64,000 nt of DNA from a virus, in IMG/VR virus record IMGVR_UViG_3300036770_002019, positions 22,683-86,682 of that record; one strand, 5' to 3'. The notes under the pieces were generated by a model. It made no database searches, had not been told where the DNA came from, and worked only from the letters and a program-made list of their open reading frames with translations. Each line of letters opens with the position of its first letter. Position 1 is the first letter of the stretch. The translations under genes and the position numbers were made by a program. Below, piece by piece: positions 18,972 to 31,000 of this stretch.

Positions 18972-21900
18972 GTGAACTACAAACAGAAAATATAAGCTCT
19001 TTTACTGGTTTACCAATAACTCCTAAAGAAAAGAAACCAGAGGTGAGCGCTTTAACAGGTCTACCAATAACTAATCGTGCGGTTAGAACTGGGGTATTAG
19101 GTAATGTTCTTGGGCAAGCTGCCTCTGGTAATGTTAACTTGTTAGATCAGATGTCTTACAAAGACTATGAGTCTTACAAAAGTTATGGAGTAGCTGTATT
19201 GCCTGGTGTAGACTGGGATGAGCAAAGAGCTCAAAATCAATGGCGGTTAGAGAAATGGGCTTATGGAGCTACTAAAGCAGGAGTAACTTTTGGCACTTCG
19301 CTTTTAGAAAACACGGTAGGTCTAGTTGTAGGATTAGGATCAATAGCTACTGGTGGAAGTTTTTACGACAACCCATTTGGTAGAGGATTGGATAGTGTAA
19401 ATGAATACTTTGCAGAAGCACTCCCAAACTATTATACAAGAGAAGAACAAAACGCTTCTGCTTTAGGTGGGATGATGTATGCAAACTTTTGGGCTGATAA
19501 AGTATTAAATGGTGTAGGATATGTAGCAGGAAGTATTGCTACTGATGCAGCATTAGCATACCTTACAGGAGGAACAAGTTTAGTTGGGACTGCTGCCAGA
19601 TACTCACTAAAGTTTGGGGGAGTTCTATCTAAAGCACAAAAAGCTCAGGCTATATCCAACGTATACAAATTAACTAACTCAGCTCGACAAGGGGCAAAAA
19701 TAGCAGATGTTTTAACTGATGGGGCAAATGCTACAAGTAAACTTAAAAAACTGCGTGGAGCTAGGACAGCTTATGGCAGAGCTGAATCTGGGCTAATATC
19801 TGCTATTGGTGAATCTAACATTGAAGCAAGACAAGCTAAAAATGAAACTCTGCAAGGACTTAAAGAGCAATATGCGCTGCAGAATGGAATATCAGAAGAT
19901 GAAATTCCTGCAGAAATACTAGCAGGTATGGAAGCTTCTGCTACTGCAGCAGGAAATGTTGTATTTGGTATTAACCTCCCAGTAGTGGGGTTAACCAATA
20001 TGGTTACTATTGGGAGAATGTTAGGCCCAGGCTATAAACGATCTCTTCAAAAAGCTGCTCAAGAACGAGCTAAAAAATCTATTTACAATATTGGTGTTGG
20101 GAGAGAAGCTGATGAATTTGTAGATCTTGGATTGCAAGGTAATGCTGTTAAAAGAGCATTTGTAAAAGGTTCTAGAAAATTCGGAGAGAATTTTACTTCT
20201 GCATTATCAGAAGCTGGGCAAGAAGCTACTCAATTCTTTGCTTCTACGTACGCACAAGATTACTATAAAAACAAGTATTTCGGGAGAGCTGAGGGTATTG
20301 ATGGAATGATTGACTCCGCTGTTTATGGGCTAGAGCAAACTTTTGGGACTAAAGAGGGTCTTGAGTCTGCTCTTATTGGGGCAATAGTTGGGGGTGGAAC
20401 TGTTGGGGTACGTAATCTTAACAGAATTAGAAAAGGTGAAGAGTCCCTATCCCAAATCAAAACTAAAAATACACAAACAGTATTAGACATAGTTAACAGT
20501 ACTAATGGTGTAGTAGATGCTGTAGAAAGAGCTAAAAGCGCAGATACTTCTAACAAGCTTGCTCAAGCTATGGATAAACTCATAGCCGTAGCATCTGATC
20601 CGACAGTAGACAAAGCAACTAGAGATAGGGCTCAAAAACAATTTAAAGATTTACAGTATCAACTTGTAGCTAATGAAGCATTTACTCTTCTTGAATTTGG
20701 GAGAGAAGATATTCTTATGCAGCAATTAGATGATGCTAAAGATTTAGATGATGCTGAGTTTAAAAAAGCTTTTGGGTATGATGTTAACCAACCTCTTCCT
20801 GAAGGAGGGAAAGCTGCAATTGTAGATAAAATTAAAGATAGGATAAAGGAGCATAAAAAGGTAAAAGGGCAGATAGAGGAACTTGCCCCAAGACTCGAAA
20901 GAACTACAGGACTCCCAAGAACTTTGATGTCTAAAGAACAACAGCAGCAGGAAGATGAACTTATAGAAGCTAACAATTTCTACAGAAAAGCTCTATACAG
21001 CAGAGCCTCTGCAATATCAGGTTACAATACCAGAGCTGCCTCTATGGGGGTAGAAATGCAAAGAATAGCCTCTGAAACAGGGGTATCTTTGAATAGGGGA
21101 GCTATGGAAGATTTTGAATTCGATCAACTAGAGATTGAATTCGAAGACAATGATGAAGTAAAAGTTCAGGATGGGGGTAAAGTAAAAGGCAAACTTGTAG
21201 AGGAACTTCAAAAAGTTTATGCAGACCTACAAAAGAAAAACCCACTAGCAGCTAAAGAGTTTGCAACTCTTGCACAAGATTACTTGCATATAGTAGCTGA
21301 AAGACAAGCAGCAGTTAATTCTTTTGAAGCCTTGACTGATAAGAATGGATTAGAAAAAAGTGAGTACTTACGAAAGCGTCAAGAAGCAATGGAGGCTGAG
21401 GCTGCTAAAAAACAAGCAGAGGCAGAAGCCAAAGTTATTATAGACACAGCTGAAACTGCAAAAGATTTAGAAAAAGTACCTGATAATGCTACAAAGGAGC
21501 AGAAGGAATTAGCCAAAGCTAAAGCCAAAAGACTGCAAAGAGAGGCAGTTAAACGTGCTAAAAAGTACGAAAATAAAACTCTAGATGAACTTAGAGAAAT
21601 AGATACTGAAGCATTAGCACAACTTCCTGATGGGGAAATTGAGTTAGCCGCTCTTGAACTAGCTATTAACAGAGCTAAGAAAAAAGAACAAAGTCAACCA
21701 GCAATTGATCAAACTGAACCTGAAGCAGTTGAAGAAGCCTTCATCCCTGAAAATGTAGGAGAAGTTCAAATAGTATCAGCTAACAGTAGAGAGTTTGTAA
21801 TAGCTGGGAAAGTATTCTACAATTATGCAGCTGACCCTATATCTGCTATTAACAGAAACGAAGATGGGGTTATAATATCAGTAACTCTTTTAGATGAGAG

Positions 21901-24900
21901 TTTAAACCCACGTACATTTAGGAATGAAGCTACAGTAGATTCTTTAGCTTATGCTATACTTGCAGCACAATACAACACTCCTTCTGACCCAGAGATAACT
22001 GAAACAATAGAAGAAGATGTTGTTGTACGTACAGAAGCTGTTGCAGAATCAGTAGAAAAACTAGAGCGAAAAGCAAAACTTCCTCAAAATAAAGTTGAGA
22101 ATTCTCCTGTAGAAGCTATTAAAGCTCAACTGTTTGAACTGCATAGGGACTTAGAGGAGATAGTGGAAACTTTAGAAGAAAGACACGCTATACTCAGAGA
22201 GCAAAAAGTAAATAAAAAGAATAGAAGCAGAGACCCTCAGATACAAGAACTTACAAAATTAAAAGCTACTGTAGAAAAGCTTATAGCAGAAAGAAAGCAA
22301 GAACTAGAGAAGTTTAAACAAGAAGAAGTAAACCTTGAAGATGCAGAGAACAGACTTAATAAACTACGTACTGAGATAAATAAACTCTCCGAAGAAATTG
22401 CGGAGCTTGAAGCATTAGAATCAAGATTAGAAGAAGGGGGAGTTCAAGAACAAGCTCTTGCTAATGTTAAACAGGCTCGCAGAAAAAAACAAGCAACTAA
22501 GAATAGACTTAGTCGTGAATTAAATAGTATTCAAAATGAAAAAGTTGACTCTACAAGAGATGCAAGACAGGCTGCCGAAAGACTTGCAGGACCAATTAAA
22601 GGGCAAGCCAATGAAGGAGAAGGTGCAAATACTACTCCAGGACCTGGAACAGAGGGGAGAATTGTAGCCTCTAGAACAGATAGAACTGAACAAGCTGCAG
22701 AAGAAGTTGAACAAGCAGAGAGAAACGCTTCTGGGGAGCTTAGAGATCAAGGAGCAGGTCAAGCTCGTGGAGTGAAAGCTGATCAAGTTACTATAACCCC
22801 AACCCCTGCAGCTCCATCAACTCCTGTTTCTACAGATGCTAAAGCTGATATAGAAAGAAGAAAACAAGAATTAGGATTACAAAAAGTATTAAATATTTAT
22901 CCTCCCGACCAATCTGGAGGTTATAGAATAAAAATAAAAGGAGATAAATATGAAGTTCTTGTTCAATTTACAGGCAAAAAGTGGGATATTTTTCCTAAAC
23001 AAAAAAACGGAGATTTTCAAGCAACAGACCCTGAAACAGGTGATGCTTTATTAATTAATAAAGAACAAAGTAGAAAATTAGTAGAGAAATATTTACCTAA
23101 AAAGCTTGTTGATTTAATAGAATCAGCTGATTCTATTAAAGGGGTTGATAATCAAATAAAATTTGAACAAGGTGAAATTAAAGAATATGTAGATTTATTT
23201 AGAAAAGAATGGTTACAAGAAAGAATACCTATAGAAAAAGAATTATTAGAATTTTATCAATCTGATAAATTTGACAGAGAAAAAGAAGCTAAAGAAAGAA
23301 TAATAAAAGCACAACAAGAAGTAATTGCTAAATACGATGCAGAACTAGCTGCTTTAAAACAACAATCTACTGCAGGTACATTTACACCTACTACTCCGTA
23401 TGGAACTCCTAAAGGACCAGAGTTAACTACCGCTTCTACTCAATCTTCTGAGGCAATTCCAGTACAGCAATTACGCCCACAATCAGGATTAGATATTGCT
23501 GTACTCCCAAGTAACTTTGATACCTCTCCTGCATCTCCTGGAAGTGTATATGTAAACCCTGACGGCTCTCTCCCAATGAGTTCTCCTGCATCTCAAACTA
23601 TAAATGGGGAAGCAGTTATAATTGAGGATGGGGCGCTGTACAATTTTGATGATGACTTTGTTGGGAAAACTGTAACATTTGAAGTTAGAGAAGATACTGA
23701 TTGGGCTAAAGAACAATCTGATCTTAGCTGGAAAAATGCCCCAATATATGTAGTTCTTGATGGACAAAGAATTGCTCTTTTACAGTCTTATAATGAAGCT
23801 AAGAATACAGGTACTGCAAGAGAGGCTATTTACAGAATGTACAAAGAGGGGAAAACTCCACAAGCAGTTACTACTGGTAGAGGAGCTTTCAGCTTTTTAA
23901 ATGCTATTAACCCTGATACAGGTAAACCTGAGTTTGTAAATCCTTTAGAAGAATTTGAATCTCCTGCTTTTGCAGTTATTAGTAGCGAGGCAAAACAAGT
24001 TAGATATATAATCGGTCCAGGATCTAATCTCCCACAATCAGAGTTAGATAAAATGCAACAAGACTTGGATGAGCAAGCTTCTAAACTAGATAAAGATAAA
24101 TTTACAGAAGGGCAGGTAGTTATGGTTGTACGTACCCCAAATGGTAAGTATACAACCTATCCTGTATCTACTAAGAATTTAACTGAAGAGAGTACAAAAC
24201 TTGCTCTCAAGTTAATGAGTGAAAACAAAATAGTTGAACTGTTAGACTTAGTTGGGGTTAATGCCGACCCATATAACTGGGCAAGTAGAGCTCAAGGGAA
24301 ACCATCCTTTTTACATTATGTAGAGGCTGGTGACTTTTTTGTATTCCACAGCGATTCTGCAAATCAATTAGTGTCTATTAACTCTACAGAGTTAAGTAAA
24401 GCTATGCGTGGGGAGAAATTCTCTTTTGGGTATGTTCTTGGACCTACAACTGAGGACAATGATAGATTCGATAAAGATGAAAAAAGAAAAGACCACTCGG
24501 CTATTGGTAAGTTTATAGTTTCAGATCTAACAGCTTTACTTAAAAGAAAGAAGTACCAAGTATCAAAAGAATCTGTAAACGATAAAAATGCTCGTATAGT
24601 AAATCCAGAAACTGGGGAAGCTCAAAACTATCAAGAGTATATTTTTGGGGGAGGTCTTGCACAAGTAGATACTAGAAATAATAAAGGGTCTGTATTCCAC
24701 GGACTTCAAATTAAATTTGGGGCAATAGAGTCAGACAGTAAAACAAAAGGAGCTACAACTGCAGCTGCAACTTCTGTACACTCTAAACCTGCAACTACGT
24801 CTACTACTGAAGTAGTTAGATCTGAGGGTAAAAAAGCAGGTAGAGTTAGAAAAACAGAAAAAGTGGTAACTTTGAGTGAGTTAGGAGCTCAACCATCTGA

Positions 24901-25078
24901 TGAAATAAAAGCACAGTTAATGGCTGAAATGCAAGGAGTTACCCCACAAAACTTAGCAGATCTTGTAGGTAAATCCGCACCAGTTGCTCCTACAGCTGGG
25001 GGAATTAAAGTACTTTCTAAAAATGATTTGAACTCTCTGATAGATTTTGGAGATGAACTTAACAATATCTGTAAATAA
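18968..25078 (+). CDS. Giant cargo protein associated with virion RNA polymerase
   Basis: A 2036-residue protein. The first 40 residues hold two copies of the phrase (S)(F/A)(L)TGLPIT. Residues about 165-200 (YANFWADKVLNGVGYVAGSI) match a block seen in crAss-like giant virion proteins. Long coiled-coil stretches follow (about 800-890 and 1050-1220). The last third is globular with PDTGKPEFVNPLEEFESP-type strands. A segment at about residues 1295-1460 (bases 22850-23350) is markedly more AT-rich and lacks the G-run codon pattern of its surroundings. The C-terminus ends NNICK. In crAss-like phages such proteins are packed with the RNA polymerase; no catalytic motif was identified here. Confidence 0.7.
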   Translation: MSELQTENISSFTGLPITPKEKKPEVSALTGLPITNRAVRTGVLGNVLGQAASGNVNLLDQMSYKDYESYKSYGVAVLPGVDWDEQRAQNQWRLEKWAYGATKAGVTFGTSLLENTVGLVVGLGSIATGGSFYDNPFGRGLDSVNEYFAEALPNYYTREEQNASALGGMMYANFWADKVLNGVGYVAGSIATDAALAYLTGGTSLVGTAARYSLKFGGVLSKAQKAQAISNVYKLTNSARQGAKIADVLTDGANATSKLKKLRGARTAYGRAESGLISAIGESNIEARQAKNETLQGLKEQYALQNGISEDEIPAEILAGMEASATAAGNVVFGINLPVVGLTNMVTIGRMLGPGYKRSLQKAAQERAKKSIYNIGVGREADEFVDLGLQGNAVKRAFVKGSRKFGENFTSALSEAGQEATQFFASTYAQDYYKNKYFGRAEGIDGMIDSAVYGLEQTFGTKEGLESALIGAIVGGGTVGVRNLNRIRKGEESLSQIKTKNTQTVLDIVNSTNGVVDAVERAKSADTSNKLAQAMDKLIAVASDPTVDKATRDRAQKQFKDLQYQLVANEAFTLLEFGREDILMQQLDDAKDLDDAEFKKAFGYDVNQPLPEGGKAAIVDKIKDRIKEHKKVKGQIEELAPRLERTTGLPRTLMSKEQQQQEDELIEANNFYRKALYSRASAISGYNTRAASMGVEMQRIASETGVSLNRGAMEDFEFDQLEIEFEDNDEVKVQDGGKVKGKLVEELQKVYADLQKKNPLAAKEFATLAQDYLHIVAERQAAVNSFEALTDKNGLEKSEYLRKRQEAMEAEAAKKQAEAEAKVIIDTAETAKDLEKVPDNATKEQKELAKAKAKRLQREAVKRAKKYENKTLDELREIDTEALAQLPDGEIELAALELAINRAKKKEQSQPAIDQTEPEAVEEAFIPENVGEVQIVSANSREFVIAGKVFYNYAADPISAINRNEDGVIISVTLLDESLNPRTFRNEATVDSLAYAILAAQYNTPSDPEITETIEEDVVVRTEAVAESVEKLERKAKLPQNKVENSPVEAIKAQLFELHRDLEEIVETLEERHAILREQKVNKKNRSRDPQIQELTKLKATVEKLIAERKQELEKFKQEEVNLEDAENRLNKLRTEINKLSEEIAELEALESRLEEGGVQEQALANVKQARRKKQATKNRLSRELNSIQNEKVDSTRDARQAAERLAGPIKGQANEGEGANTTPGPGTEGRIVASRTDRTEQAAEEVEQAERNASGELRDQGAGQARGVKADQVTITPTPAAPSTPVSTDAKADIERRKQELGLQKVLNIYPPDQSGGYRIKIKGDKYEVLVQFTGKKWDIFPKQKNGDFQATDPETGDALLINKEQSRKLVEKYLPKKLVDLIESADSIKGVDNQIKFEQGEIKEYVDLFRKEWLQERIPIEKELLEFYQSDKFDREKEAKERIIKAQQEVIAKYDAELAALKQQSTAGTFTPTTPYGTPKGPELTTASTQSSEAIPVQQLRPQSGLDIAVLPSNFDTSPASPGSVYVNPDGSLPMSSPASQTINGEAVIIEDGALYNFDDDFVGKTVTFEVREDTDWAKEQSDLSWKNAPIYVVLDGQRIALLQSYNEAKNTGTAREAIYRMYKEGKTPQAVTTGRGAFSFLNAINPDTGKPEFVNPLEEFESPAFAVISSEAKQVRYIIGPGSNLPQSELDKMQQDLDEQASKLDKDKFTEGQVVMVVRTPNGKYTTYPVSTKNLTEESTKLALKLMSENKIVELLDLVGVNADPYNWASRAQGKPSFLHYVEAGDFFVFHSDSANQLVSINSTELSKAMRGEKFSFGYVLGPTTEDNDRFDKDEKRKDHSAIGKFIVSDLTALLKRKKYQVSKESVNDKNARIVNPETGEAQNYQEYIFGGGLAQVDTRNNKGSVFHGLQIKFGAIESDSKTKGATTAAATSVHSKPATTSTTEVVRSEGKKAGRVRKTEKVVTLSELGAQPSDEIKAQLMAEMQGVTPQNLADLVGKSAPVAPTAGGIKVLSKNDLNSLIDFGDELNNICK

Positions 25079-25084
25079 AAACTG

Positions 25085-28000
25085 ATGGCAACTTGTCCTA
25101 ATAGAAATTTAAAAGCTTGGAAAGATTTAGAAGCTGTTCAAGGAGAATCAATTGCATTAGCGATATGGGATAGATTTGATGGTCGTCCCCCAGAATTCTT
25201 TTACTCTACCCCACTTAAAGAGGGGACAGTAATAACAAAAGGATTTGATGTTCAGACTAGATTTACTGAGGAGCAGAATAATGCTATTCTTGATAGTATT
25301 ATCTACATGCTCATGGAGCAAAAAAAGCAAGAAGGCTTTAAGATAGAAGAGCAAATTGGAAATAAATCCACCAAAGGCTCTATCCCTAATTTCTTTCTGC
25401 AGCAAGCTTATGAGAATGAAAATGGAACAGCTGTTAGTTTAGAAGTAGCAGAATCTATTTGGGGGAAAGAGCAAGCATACGAAACGGCTGTAAGAGAAAA
25501 TCTCCCAGAAGAAACTCAAAATGCATTGTATGATGAGTGGGTAAATGCTATGGAAGAATCAGATGTTTATGAATCTGAACACCCAGCACGTGAAGCCTTT
25601 CTTGATATTTATGAGTTTTGGAATGGGGGTATTATTACCACAGGTAAAACAGAGAATGAAGTAAAATCTGACATAGCTTTAGGTAATATAGATATTGTTG
25701 GGTGGAGAGAACTCCTATCTAATAGAATTAAAGAGTTTGGGTATTCTATCTCAAACGTCGAACAAGAGGTAGAATTTGCATCAGACGAGGACATACTAGA
25801 AAGAATCTACAGTAAAGCTAGTATGGAAGAAGACCCTTCAAAAAAATTATCTGGGAGGATGAAAGAGCTATTAGCTACTATCCCTAACAGACAATTAAAT
25901 TTCCTAGGGTTAGCTAGTTATTTACCTGCAGATCAGATATATAAAGAACTTGCTACAACATTTGCAGGGTTGCAGAACTTCCCTGAAATGCTTGCTCAAG
26001 TAGAGACATTAGCATTACATAAACCTCAGTACGAAGCGGTGTCTGAGTTTATGAAAGGATTGAATAAAAAAGATGCTGCAGCTTTCAGTAGAATCTTTGC
26101 ACAATCTGCAAATGAGTTTTTGTTGATTAGAGTAGAAGCTAAAACTCCTGCAGGAGATGTAGTTAGAATATTTAACCCAAACGAAAACAGGATTGAGAGA
26201 TCTATAGCTACTACTTGGAAGAACGGAGCTGTAGAATCTAACATAGCTAAACCAAAAGCTATCTACAAAGTAACAGAGGAAGGCCTAGAAATAGATCAAA
26301 ATAAAGCTAAAGCTATTGCAGAAAATTGGTTATTGGTTAGAAGAGGTATTGCAGGTGTAGATTCGGTATCATCTACTCAGGGGGAGATATCTAAACCTGT
26401 ACAAGCTCTAACTGATATGCTGTGGAATATGGGGATATACTTAGGTGACCCAGAGATTAAACAAGAAACAGCCAATAACCTACAACAAGTTGTAAATACA
26501 GGAATATTTGTAGTAGAGAAAGGTAGAAGACAAAAACTTACAGGTAGAGCTGCTTATAACTACATTGCAAACAAAGAGGGTAAAAGCTTAGCAAGACTTG
26601 TATCTCAATTTGTAGTACTTAGCCCTGATGGAACTAAAGTTGAAAAAACTTTACGAACAGTTTCCACTACAATGTATGAGTCTCAAGGCTCAACAGTAAG
26701 ACACTTAGCATCGTTTGCCCCATTGTTTTTTGAAATGCGTGGGGATAGTTTTGTTAATGGGAAAGGTAAACAAATCTACCCAATTAATTTACGCCATCAT
26801 TTAGGTCAAGTATTTGAAACTCTTGGGAGTTCTACAGAGGATAAAACTAAGATGATGGATATGTATAGAGAGGATAAATTCTTTGCTCCTGTAGAAGGGA
26901 AAAATGAATTTGACTCTATACTTTTTAGACTTCTACAATCCCCAGAATTTACTAATGAGTTTAGAGCATTTGATTTAGATGCCCTCAAAGATGTTACTAT
27001 TCCTGATGGTACTGTAGATTACGAAAACTTCTCAAATACAGACTCTCTACGCACAAGATTAATTGCATACATCAACTCAGGTAATAGATCTACAGGATTA
27101 ATTGCTATCCCTATTCAATCTGATAGAAAGAAGTTTACTTTCTTCCCATTTGTACGTACAAAAAATTTAGCTGGTACACGAAAAGGTACTTTTGGGATAA
27201 CAGGGATGACTAAAAACGACATCATACTTGGACTTATAGTGCAAGATATGATGCGTATTGCTCATGGTAGAGGAATTCTTAGCAATCAAGTAACTGAAGA
27301 CGGACTCCCAAACCCACCAAAAGACCTTCCTGAAACGTATAAAAAGAATTTAAGTTCCCCAAAATCTATGCAATTTGATGGGACTTTAGTTGGGTCAGAA
27401 GGTAACATCCCTATTGTAACAGATGCTAGGCTTGAATCTAAAACTGGGGAATACTTCATTAGTGATTACATAGAAGAGTTTCTAACTGATCCAGAAGAGC
27501 TTAGAGACATTGAACCAGAAGTATTTAACGAAATACAGACTAAGATCAATGTAATGGTTGAGAGAGCTAACGAATACTTTCTCAACCAAGCTAAGATTTT
27601 AGATACTAAAATAAAAGAACAAGGGATAACTCTCCCAACAGAGGCACGAGAGTTTGGGGATAGAATGTCATTACTTGAAAATTATGTATTTGATGAGTTC
27701 TTAGGTAGAAACGAGATATCTAAAATACTTAGAGGTAGTAGAGCTCACGTAAAAGATATTCAAACCTTTTACAAAAGAGTTGGGCATGCTACTACTCCTG
27801 GGATGGAGGTAGCTTTAGCATCAGATTTAGCTATAAATGGATTGCAGGAAGTAGATGGGATAAGCAACTATGGGATGCCTGATACTTTTATAGAAGCTAC
27901 TTTTAATGATATTAAGCTTAACTTGGATGAAGAGATGCGTACACGCGCGATAGAAAGAGCTGAAGCAATTCGAGACGGACTTATTGAAGCTGGGTATGAT

Positions 28001-31000
28001 GCTGATTTTGCACAGTCAATGGCAGAAGAATACATGCCTAATGAAGTAGAGGGTACAGACGCACAGGGGTTGATTTCAATAGATTTCTATAGAGATCTAA
28101 TGCAAGGTAAAGGAGAGTGGACAATCAACGAAGAGAAAGCTTACGATGCATACAAACAAGCACCCGAAGGAAGTAAGCAATTTGTATATCAAACAGGCTT
28201 TACCCCACAAGGATTTAAACCAGGAGATGCAGTACCTTTTTATCCGCAAAAACCTTACTATGAGTACAATGAACTTGTAGGTGGGGTTGTTACGACTGAC
28301 TCACATAAAAACTCTTATCACTTACTATTAGAAGGGGAAACAAAAAGTAACCCTGTAAAAGACAATCTAAGACGGAGAATGGAGGCTGTTGGAGAGTATG
28401 CAGGCTTGCAACGTATTGGGGTAGCTAACTTTGTAACAGCAAAGAAGATTAAGATCAACAAGGTTAATACTTTGACTGATAAAGTTGGTGGGCTATCTAA
28501 TGTAGGAACTAATACAGTTAACAGTAGAGGACTAAGATTCCCTCAAGAGATCCCAAAAAAGAAAGCTTCTACTACAATGTTTAACCGTCAGGTTAGAAAG
28601 AATACAATATCGAACATTGATCCTAATCACACGTACACATTAAATGCGGGGTTAGATACTGAAATAAAAATATCAGGCCAAGAAATGCTTGATATGTATC
28701 ACGCCGCTATAGAACGTAAAATAGAACTAGAATTTAAGCAAGTAGAGAAAGAGCTTGGGGTAGATAAAATACAGAAAGCTTTAGCTAAACAAGATGTTGA
28801 AGAGTATAATGCAGCTTTAACTTCATTTCTACGTAAGCTTAGAGATAAGATTAAAGACAATAACATTGAAAGGGATCTCCCAACTAACTATGATGCTGGG
28901 TTAAGAATTGAGTTAGATGAAGCTGGGAGACCTCAATACCAAATTCCACTAGACTTCCCTATATACTTTGAAAAGTATGAAAGAGTACTCCTTGGGATGG
29001 CTGTTAATGCTGCATTTAAACAGAAAGTTCCAGGAATGGAGGCTGTGCAAGTTGCAGAAATTGGGGGATATGCTGAATCTGGGGAGTTAAACTTTTACGA
29101 AATCCAAAAAGATAAATCAGGTACCCCAAGAGTAGTTCACATGGAGGTAATGATTCGTGAGGATATAGCTCGTAAATTTGGGTTAGAGCCTGGACAAGAC
29201 TTAGACTCACTCCCAGAAGAACTAAGACGTATTATAGGGTATCGTATCCCCAACCAAGGAAAATCTTCTACAGTAATAATGAAGATTAAACGAATCCTAC
29301 CAGCTAATTATGCAAAAGCTGTTATAGTTCCTGCTCAATTAACTAAACTCACAGGATCTGACTTCGATATTGATAAGATGTTCTTGATGTTCCCAGAAGT
29401 TAGACAAACAGATGCTGGACCAGTTAAAGTTCGTCCTCCTTATGAGGGGATATTAGGAAAAGCTGTCCAGCCTGTAGCGGAATCAATTAATATTTATGCA
29501 GGAGATAATCAAAATGCAGATTTAAGTAATTTCGCAATTCGTCCTTTTGTTGTGCAGGGCGTGGAATACAAATCTGTAGAACAATATTTCCAATCTAAAA
29601 AGTTTGAAATTGCCGAAGTTCTTGAATTTGACACACAAGAAGCTGCTGATAAAGTCTTTGCAATAGCTGATAAGATTATGGAGACATCTTCTGGAGCGCA
29701 GTTAAAAAGACTAGGAAACACAAGAATACCAGGCGTAACTTTTAACGAAGAAAGTTGGAATGTATATGGAGAAGAAGCCATGTATGTGGGTATTTATGAA
29801 AGTTTTAATCAGAACCCAGAAGCAAGAAAACGTTTATTACAAACAGGCAATGCAGAACTAACCCACAAACAAGATAAATCTAAGTGGGGGAAAAAGTTCC
29901 CTGAAATACTAACTAGAGTTAGGGAAGAACTTAAAAAAGAATATCCGCAAGATGTACCTATAAAACCAACCCAACCTTCACAACAAGATTTAAGCACTCC
30001 TACTGCTATCAAACCAGGAGTAGAAAAATTATTTGATTCTAATCCTGAATTAGCTAATCAAGTATATGAAGCTTTGGGGTTTGATAATTTTACTAATCAG
30101 GAAAAAGAAACCTTAATAGCACAATTAAGAAATCCATTATTTGATTTAGTAAGAGGTACTGAATTGTATAATAAATATAAAGGAGAAACTATACCTTACG
30201 GCTATTCAGAAAATTCTTGGAAATTACTTATTTCTGGAATAACTGAATCTAAACTAGATTTAAATAAAATTTTATTAGGTTATAAACAAAGACTTTTAGA
30301 AGAAGAAAACACACCTATTAGAGAAACAGGTATTGACGAAAAAACAGGATTACCAAAAGGATTTAATCCTTCTACTGGTGCATTTGAAGGAGGATTTGGA
30401 GAAATTTCAGAAAAAGAAAATGCAATAAAAACTTCTAAAAATAAAATAAATGTTTTAAATAAATTTATACAACAAAAACAACAAGCTCTACAACTATACT
30501 CTCAATACTTAGATACAGGTAAACAAGATATAGAAGGATTTAAAGATTTTGCTAAATCTCCACTACAACAAGATATAAGCATAGATAAAATAACAGATAT
30601 ATCTATCCTAAACAATATCATTTTAGATGTAGTAGAAGCTGTTCAAGCTAATCTACTCCACGTAAATGAATCTATGGCTCCATTAGATGAATCTACTCTA
30701 CCTAGATTAGTTGCAGATATTGAAGCTAAATTCCCAGAATTACAAGCCCCACTAGAGTTTGCTAGTGTAGACATTGAGACAGAAATGGGGATACGAAATA
30801 CTATAGGTAGAGCTATGCGTGGATTGTGGGCTAACTTTATAGCTGGTCATGCTGTAGCTGCTTTTGGGGATATTGTAGTAAATGCTAACTACGAATTAAA
30901 TTTAGATGGGAAAGCATACCCAAAACTTATAGGAGTTGCAGGGCAAGAAGTTGCAGAGTTCGACAGAGGAGTTCCTATTAACATGATAGGTTCTAGATAC

